From assembly GCA_003427395.1 (NCBI GenBank), contig BFEA01000728.1, positions 451,676 to 474,438 of the forward strand: a stretch of DNA of 22,763 bases, in the 5' to 3' direction. Shown here one piece after another: positions 17,934-22,763 of the stretch. The notes under the pieces were generated by a model. It saw nothing but the letters and a program-made list of their open reading frames with translations. It did no database searches and was not told the origin of the DNA. A program made the translations under genes and the position numbers. Position 1 is the first letter of the stretch. Each line of letters opens with the position of its first letter. This stretch comes from Chara braunii. Taxonomy: Eukaryota; Streptophyta; Charophyceae; Charales; Characeae.

Positions 17934-18052
17934 GGAAGGATGGCTCGGGAAAAAAAAAGGGCATCCCCCAGAATCGTAGCGTCGGGAACGGAAGGATGGC
18001 TCGGGGGAAAAAAGGCACCAAGAATGAGCATCCCCCAGAATCGTAGCATCCG
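17934..18052. repeat. Tandem repeat upstream of the P2 gene (56 and 63 bp)
   Basis: Units 17934-17989 and 17990-18052 both read ggaaggatggctcggg, an A run, then gcatcccccagaatcgtagc. They differ by a short insertion in the second unit. They end about 210 bp before the P2 start codon, so they lie in its likely promoter or 5' untranslated region. Confidence 0.85.
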
Positions 18053-18099
18053 TCGCGAGTAGCGGTAGGGTCGGAGTCTTGGAGAAGTGAAGTACAATT

Positions 18100-18197
18100 G
18101 TGAGTATACCCTTCCCCATCTTTCTTTCTTTCTTTCTCTTGGCTTGAAGGTGGGCGCGGTGGTTCGGCTGCGCGAAAGTCAGCCATCGCCGTTGCAG
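18100..18197 (+). promoter_or_regulatory. Possible 5' UTR intron of the P2 gene
   Basis: GTGAGT at 18100-18105 is a good 5' splice site word. It is followed by a long pyrimidine tract (18109-18140), then AG at 18148-18149 and another acceptor-like gttgcag at 18191-18197. The second acceptor would give a 98-nt intron ending 66 nt before the ATG. This is a motif reading only. Transcript data would decide it. Confidence 0.3.
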
Positions 18198-18263
18198 GAA
18201 AGTAGTGGAGCAATAGAACGCTCTGTGGCCTGTACTCAACGAGCAACTCTCCCTCTCGGGAAA

Positions 18264-18620
18264 ATGAAGTACGTCGCCGCATATTTGCTGGCCGTTCTCG
18301 GCGGGAAGGCCCACCCTACCGCGGATGACATAGCTGACATCCTAGAGTCAGTGAGTGCCGATGTTGATCACAAGAGGTTGGACAAGTTGATGAAGGAGCT
18401 GGAGGGTAAGGATGTGAATGAAGTAATTGCGGCTGGAAGGGAGAAATTCTCCTCTGTCCCATCCGGGGGCGGCGCAGGTGCCGCGAGTGCTGGCGGCGGC
18501 GGCGGCGGTGGAGGTGACGCAGCTGGCGGCGCTGCCGCGGCAGAGCCGGAGAAGGAGCCAGAGAAGGAAGCAGAAGAGGAGGAAGAGGATGAGGATATGG
18601 GCTTCAGTCTCTTCGATTAA
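18264..18620 (+). CDS. RPP2: 60S acidic ribosomal protein P2
   Basis: This codes for 118 residues, close to the usual 110-115 for cytosolic P2. P2 forms P1-P2 dimers on P0 in the large-subunit stalk, which recruits and stimulates elongation-factor GTPases in the cytosol. Residues 1-64 are the helical dimerisation domain, with the family start [14 protein letters not shown] and the conserved [14 protein letters not shown]. Residues 66-93 form the Gly/Ala hinge with a run of eight Gly. Residues 94-118 are the acidic tail, ending [15 protein letters not shown], the phosphorylatable factor-binding end. The ATG at 18264 is chosen because it begins the family N-terminus and has A at -3. The frame is open 59 codons further upstream, but that part is not P2. 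The coding region has no intron, whereas plant P2 genes usually have some, so a retrogene origin is possible, although there is no A tail or target duplication. The 3' end is tandemly duplicated. Confidence 0.95.
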   Translation: MKYVAAYLLAVLGGKAHPTADDIADILESVSADVDHKRLDKLMKELEGKDVNEVIAAGREKFSSVPSGGGAGAASAGGGGGGGGDAAGGAAAAEPEKEPEKEAEEEEEDEDMGFSLFD

Positions 18621-18840
18621 GGAGGAAGGGTTTTTTTTCTCTCTACGTCCATCTTTTTTGAAGATGGCCATTTCGGTGAACTCGTCGACTCTTTTTTTCA
18701 GCAATCGAGGAGGAAGAGGATGAGGATGAGGATATGGGCTTCAGTCTCTTCGGTTAAGGTGGAAGGTTTTTTTTTTCTCTACGTCCATCTTTTTTGAAGA
18801 TGGCCATTTTGGTGAAGTCTTTGACTCTTTTTCAGCAATC
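18576..18840 (+). repeat. Tandem duplication of the P2 3' end (131 and 134 bp)
   Basis: Unit one (18576-18706) covers the last 14 P2 codons, the stop and the following T-rich region with gaagatggccatttcggtgaa. It ends ttcagcaatc. Unit two (18707-18840) repeats all of this with few changes and the same ttcagcaatc end. The second copy still has an open acidic tail (18707-18757) with one extra Asp-Glu pair, ending MGFSLFG instead of MGFSLFD. It is out of frame with, and beyond the stop of, the main gene. Confidence 0.95.
18707..18757 (+). pseudogene. Duplicated P2 C-terminal tail fragment
   Basis: This is sixteen codons of acidic P2 tail plus a stop, produced by the tandem duplication. It is preceded by ctctttttttcag (18689-18701), which looks like a 3' splice acceptor, so it could in principle be used as an alternative last exon. 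The final residue is Gly in place of the conserved Asp. Most likely it is just 3' UTR sequence of the main gene. Confidence 0.6.
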
Positions 18841-18971
18841 TTGAAAGGACAGTTCTGCCAAGGATGCTAAATACCGGTCACAGATGACGCGGTCTTTACC
18901 TGCACAAAAAAAGCTGCCGGCCTGCTTGTCTGCTATGTAAGGATGAGGATATCTACGTAATTAGTGGACTG

Positions 18972-19358
18972 GTATGAGGGACAGAATCTGGAACTAGGGC
19001 TGAGCTGAGCTGCTATGTCAGGTTGCGCTGAATCAGGTTTTGGTGGTCGTCTTCTCTGGCGGGGTGAAAAGTCGAGGGCATAGTGCAGAGGAGAAAGGGA
19101 GGAAGCATGGTAGGGGGGAGAGAGACAGGTCTGTACCTATGGGCAGGGGGTGTGGGATTGATACTCGTATGAGGGGACAGAATCTGCCAATTAGGGCTGA
19201 GCTGCCATGTCAGGTTGCGATGAATCAGGTTTTGGTGGCCGTCTTCTCTGGCGGGGCTGAAAAGTCGAGGGCATAGTGCAGAGGAGAGAGGGAGGAAGCA
19301 TGGTAGGGGGGAGAGAGACGGGTCTGTACCTGTGGACAGGAGGTGTGGGATTGATATT
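18972..19358. repeat. Tandem duplication of 195 bp
   Basis: Units 18972-19166 and 19167-19358 are highly similar, each running from gtatgagg.gacagaatctg through caggttttggtgg.cgtcttctctggcggg to gtgtgggattgata. There are a few substitutions and short indels. No ORF is conserved across both units, so the repeat is probably non-coding. It follows the P2 gene closely. Confidence 0.93.
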
Positions 19359-19678
19359 CAGTGCTATGGCTGTAATAACAGAGGGTTTCGTTTCTCCTGT
19401 CTTTTTGAGAAAACATTCTGATTGAGATGAGATGATGCCAATTTCCCGCACAAAAAAGGTTAAAAAAAAAAAACAAATCGAGCTCAGGGAATATAGCCCG
19501 CCCGCGTCATCTTTCCCTCGCGCCATTTGAATGCCTGCGCAGCAAATTTAACGTTGTCGTCAATCTTAATTATTGACAGCAAAATAAAGTTGTCGTCATC
19601 GCGGACTTCATCGTGGGCGCGCCAGCTTCATGGTCACTGACGTCGCCATCGTCTCAGCTGTCTTTTTGCAGGTCATTT
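19359..19678. other. Intergenic DNA, nothing recognised
   Basis: Mixed-composition sequence with an A run at about 19460-19473. No gene signature was found. Confidence 0.5.
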
Positions 19679-19873
19679 GTCCTCCCCCTCCTCATCTCCT
19701 CCTCCTCCTCTCCTCCTCCTCTCCTCTTCCTTCTCTCCTCCTCTTGTTCTTCTCCGCTTCCCTCCTTTTTTGTCTCCTGCTCTCTTCTTCTCGTTCTTCA
19801 CCTCCCCCTCCTCCCCTTCTCGTCCTCCACCTCCTTCTCCTCTTCTTCCTCCTCCTGTCCTCCTCCTCCTCCC
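19679..19873. repeat. Near-pure pyrimidine tract (CCT/CTT-rich)
   Basis: About 195 bp is composed almost only of C and T on the plus strand, with CTC and CCT trinucleotides dominating. The Ser/Leu/Pro frames on the plus strand and Arg/Glu/Gly frames on the minus strand across it are compositional artefacts. Such tracts can form triplex DNA. Confidence 0.95.
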
Positions 19874-20059
19874 CGGGAAGGGCAGGGGCGCGTTGAAGAA
19901 AGGGTGATGAGGCCAGGAAGTGGCCGTTGAAGGGTGGGTCATGTGAGGGTGTTTTATGCGTGCAGCCCGATAGGTCCAAAAGAAGGCCTCAGAGACTGAG
20001 GGCAACCCAGAAGCGACGGACTAGACGGACATTCTTAGCGCAAATTTGAGAGAATTCGC

Positions 20060-20166
20060 GCGAGACCGAGGCCTGCTGTGGTATGATTTGAGAACGACGG
20101 GCGTAGGGGTCTCAAATGCGAGACCGAGGCCGGCTGTGGTATGTTCTGAGAGCGACGGGCGTAGGA
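20060..20166. repeat. Tandem duplication of 58 bp
   Basis: Units 20060-20117 and 20118-20166 both start gcgagaccgaggcc.gctgtggtatg and end gacgggcgtagg. The second copy is shorter at its right end. Confidence 0.9.
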
Positions 20167-20182
20167 GGGCGATCAACAGAGA

Positions 20183-20276
20183 GACGGAGGCGATGTGGAG
20201 GAGGAGGTTGGGAAAAGGACGGAGGCGATGTGGAGGAGGAAGTTGAGAGAAGGACGGGCGATGTGGAGGAGGAATG
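20183..20276. repeat. 35-bp tandem repeat, about 2.7 copies
   Basis: Units 20183-20217, 20218-20252 and a partial 20253-20276 share gacgg.ggcgatgtggagga. It sits directly after the 58-bp duplication. Confidence 0.9.
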
Positions 20277-20672
20277 TTATGTAAATTCGAAGATGGTGAA
20301 GGGAAGAGGGACGTCCAGGAGGATGTGAAAACGAGACTGCTGTCGTTTGGGACACAGCTGGTTGAACTGGAAGATTGCAGAGAAGAGAAGGGTAACTAAG
20401 CATGAACGGCACCCTGCGCTGTCAAGGATGACACGCATGAAGTGCGAGATGGTCCCGGAGAGAAAAAGGAAAAACTAAAGGCGGGTAGGATTGAAGCAGG
20501 GAGAGGGAGGATGCGTAATCGAAGGAGGAAGAGTCGTGCCCAGGAGGAAGGACGGAGATAGGGAGGGGAGAGTCAGCTTTATGCGTGTATCTTCTCCTCC
20601 TGATCCTCCGTCGCGTCCTCCTCAGCCTGCTCCTCCTCTTCTCTTCCGGCACCTCCTCGTCACGGCGAATAC

Positions 20673-20674
<2 letters not shown>
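20277..20674. other. Purine-rich intergenic DNA, nothing recognised
   Basis: GGA/GAA-rich sequence with a short CTCCT-rich stretch near 20590-20660. No gene is visible. Confidence 0.5.

Positions 20675-20750
<76 letters not shown>
20675..20750. repeat. (GA)38 microsatellite
   Basis: A perfect 76-bp GA run, the longest in the window. Confidence 0.98.
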
Positions 20751-20751
<1 letters not shown>

Positions 20752-21320
20752 GTCTGTTCACCAGAGAATTGGTTTGTATAAAGTGAGTTTCCTTTCCCGT
20801 TTTTCTGCGCCTGCTGCATTTCGTCCCGCTCTAGATTTGTTTTCATCTCTGTTCGGTAGGGGGTATACGATCCCACCAGTGCAATGACTTTCCTGAATGT
20901 ATCTGCCCTCAATTACCCACCAAATTCCGTCAATAATGTGGACCAGTATCGTATGAGTATGCACTTACAATTCTGCTATTGCTTATCGTCATTCCCTAGT
21001 GGGGGTATATTCTCTGCTCTCCTCGAGTGACGGCAACGTACATAGCATTTGGTCTTCTGTCCTCTTGCACAGGGTTGACCGAATTCGGTCGGTAATTAGG
21101 GTCAGATACATTCAGGGAAGGCCGTGTACTTGCGCGTTTGACAAAAGCATTTGGTTTAGGGTTCAGATTGAAGCATTTTGCAATAGATAGCTCTTTCTTA
21201 AAAAAAGTCAAAAAATAATAAAAGAAGACGAAAGATTATAGGTAAGGCATATAAAAGTCAAAAATTATAGATAAGTCGTATAACCAACAGAATGGTGTAT
21301 CAGAAACAGGATCTTCTTTT
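20751..21320. other. Intergenic DNA, nothing recognised
   Basis: Only short frames without domains. A small direct repeat (ataaaagtcaaaaa) lies near 21218-21262. Confidence 0.5.
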
Positions 21321-21622
21321 CAATACGTACTTTTTCCATTTTGTGAATTTCTGAGTTTAATGCAGAGTCCGGTACAGATCTCTCTCATTAAACCCTCGAT
21401 TTCTTTCTTTTTTAAGTCGCTTGATTTTTTTTTGGGTGCTCGTTGATTCTCGCTCAGTACGACGACTTTCTTTGCAATACGTATTTAATTGTTTTATGGA
21501 TTTCTGGCATTAAAATTATGAAACAGATTTTTCTGTCCCTCAAGACACCTTCCTTTTTCTTTTTCTCGATTTTTTGTCTACTAGTCTATAGGTACTCTCG
21601 CTTACGGTGATGCCGTTCTTTG
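21321..21622. repeat. Tandem repeat of about 150 bp
   Basis: Units 21321-21474 and 21475-21622 both start caatacgta, share tttctg and attaaa words, then an ACAGAT...TCT stretch, tttctcgatttttt-like pyrimidine DNA, ctcgct and a terminal ttctttg. Identity is moderate, so this is an older duplication. Confidence 0.75.
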
Positions 21623-21635
21623 TTTATTTACTAGG

Positions 21636-22235
21636 TTACCAGAGTGGCCCGGGGGCACGTGCCCGGCCAGGCCAAAAAAAAAAAAAACAATTTTTTTCAG
21701 AACTATTTTTCTAGGGTGCCAGAAAATATAAAAGAGAGTTTTTTTAGAATTATTTTTCGAGGGTGCCAGAGTGGCCCGGAACCACTTGCCTGGCCGGGCC
21801 AAAAAAAATAAAACTAAAAATTAATAAATTATTTTTTTAGTTTAAAATTTTATTTTAAACTTGGTAAGAATTTCGATGTGACCCTCAGGCAAAAGTTGTT
21901 CAGCTTAATTTTCTGCATAGCATGTTTTTTTTTCGGATTTTTTCGATTTGTTTTTATTTTTTTTTCTCTGGATCCTTCCCTGGTCCTTGCACGGCCGGGC
22001 CGCCAGGGAAAATAGGGGGACCTGGGCTGCCCGGCTGGTAGCCTAGCTATTTTTTATTTTAAATGTAGTAAACAATTTCGATATGACCCTGGGCAAACGA
22101 TGTTCAGTTTATTTTTCTGCATAACATAGTTTTTTTTTCAGAAGTTTTGGATTTTTTAATTATTTTTGCCTGGGACCTTCTACGGTCCATGAACGGCCGG
22201 GCGGCACGGCTGGTAGTCTAGTTTATTTACTTGTT
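21636..22235. repeat. Tandem repeats with GC-rich cores and A/T spacers
   Basis: Two arrangements are interleaved. First, gccagagtggcccgg...gcc(c/t)ggcc.ggcc followed by an A run occurs near 21640-21676 and 21760-21805. Second, a 204-bp unit (21851-22054 and 22055-22235) contains tattttaaa, aatttcgat.tgaccct, gttcag, ttttctgcata.cat, a T run, a ggaccttc-like word, acggccgggc and cggctggtag.ctag. The GC cores contain palindromic GGCCGGGCC/CCCGGCC stretches in an AT-rich background. This looks like a decayed satellite or repeated transposon ends. Confidence 0.75.
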
Positions 22236-22312
22236 TATTTGTTTATTTATTTATAGCTATGATGGCGTTCTCTTCAATTCGCAATCGCCATTTGTTTATT
22301 TTTCTGGCAACT

Positions 22313-22690
22313 AATTCCGCATTCTGTCCAATGAGCACGTATCCCCAATTAACTCCGCATTCTGTCCAATGAGCACGTATCCACGATGAGCACCGAGCAC
22401 CAAAAGCACGGAATCCACGGATCGACGATGAGCACGTGATGATGCACCAAAGAAGAGCACGGATCCACGATGAGCACGAAAAGCATGTATCCACGATGAC
22501 CGAGCACGAAAAGCACGGATCGACGATGAGCGCGTGATCATGCACCAAAGAAAAGCACGGATCGACGACAAGCACGTGATCATGCACCAAAGCACGGATC
22601 CACGATCAGCACGTGACCAAAAGCACGGATCCACGATGAGCAATGAGCAGCACAGATGAGCAGCAAGTTCCTGTCGAGCACCAAAGGAGA
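22313..22690. repeat. GAGCAC/GCACGGATC minisatellite
   Basis: It opens with a 38-bp tandem pair (22313-22350 and 22351-22388) containing ccgcattctgtccaatgagc. A degenerate array follows, built from gcacggatc(c/g)acga, gagcacgtgat(c/g)atgcacc and aaag words in changing order. The array runs almost to the terminal GA tract. Minus-strand frames through it give only repetitive peptide and are not called as genes. Confidence 0.93.
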
Positions 22691-22696
22691 GCTTAG

Positions 22697-22699
<3 letters not shown>

Positions 22700-22763
<64 letters not shown>
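22700..22763. repeat. (GA)n microsatellite at the window end
   Basis: A perfect GA run of at least 64 bp that continues to the last base, so its full length is unknown. Confidence 0.97.

Noticed and set aside
18087-18263. Upstream 59-codon extension of the P2 frame
   Set aside because: It is open but unrelated to P2. The family N-terminus begins exactly at the ATG at 18264, and splice-like motifs lie in the extension.
19613-20005. Ser/Leu/Pro-rich and Arg/Glu-rich ORFs near 19.7-19.9 kb
   Set aside because: All lie over the pyrimidine tract and owe their openness to composition.
22243-22643. Minus-strand ORFs of 110-115 codons in the minisatellite
   Set aside because: They translate the repeat into recurring SIRAF/WCMIT-type peptide and show no independent coding signal.
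1-22763. CRISPR array, bacterial operon, phage or defence system
   Set aside because: There is no regular spacer-repeat array, no compact gene packing and no prokaryotic gene signature. The tandem repeats here have no spacer structure and the window is eukaryotic.

Overview
The window looks like nuclear DNA from a plant-lineage eukaryote. It has one clear protein gene, a plant-type 60S acidic ribosomal protein P2 (18264-18620, + strand). The rest is low gene density, many decayed retroelements, several long perfect (GA)n tracts, and two single unresolved bases (16848, 17283), as in a draft assembly. The degenerate RT/RNase H sequence is of the DIRS (tyrosine-recombinase retrotransposon) type, which is known from green algae and not typical of flowering plants. 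A streptophyte alga such as a charophyte would fit, but that is inference and the sequence does not prove a species.

Layout. 1-4230: microsatellite, homopolymer tracts, two unassigned minus-strand ORFs (1579-2001, 3009-3251), and a 268-bp insertion bracketed by a perfect 20-bp direct repeat (3458-3765). 4231-6036: one plus-strand reading frame with only four stops in about 600 codons, a decayed gag-like or otherwise unassigned gene. 6037-8977: A-rich-tailed repeats, including a roughly 285-305-bp tandem pair with CACGTG/CACATG cores. 8978-10745: DIRS-like pol remnant (RT, RNase H and post-RNase H domain) broken by frameshifts and stops. 10830-11390: AT-rich DNA with a fold-back element. 12607-13614: two diverged direct repeats around about 580 bp, resembling a miniature LTR element. 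14532-14586: three perfect hairpins in a row. 15494-15964: a tRNA-headed SINE with target-site duplication and A-rich tail. 17068-17229: a U6 snRNA retropseudogene with a 16-bp target-site duplication and A-rich tail. 17354-17519: a three-armed inverted repeat. 17934-19358: the P2 gene inside a run of separate local tandem duplications. 19679-22763: pyrimidine tract, short tandem repeats, GC-core tandem repeats, a GAGCAC minisatellite and a (GA)n tract running off the end.

The only probably functional gene is P2. The rest records retroposition (a SINE, a U6 copy and the 268-bp insertion, all with target-site duplications, implying an active LINE-type machinery) and frequent local tandem duplication. 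I found no operon-like system, CRISPR array or intact novel enzyme cassette. The best novel candidates are the U6 retrocopy with an AGAA duplication next to its ACAGAGA box, the SINE family, the low-stop reading frame at 4231-6036, and the duplicated P2 tail.
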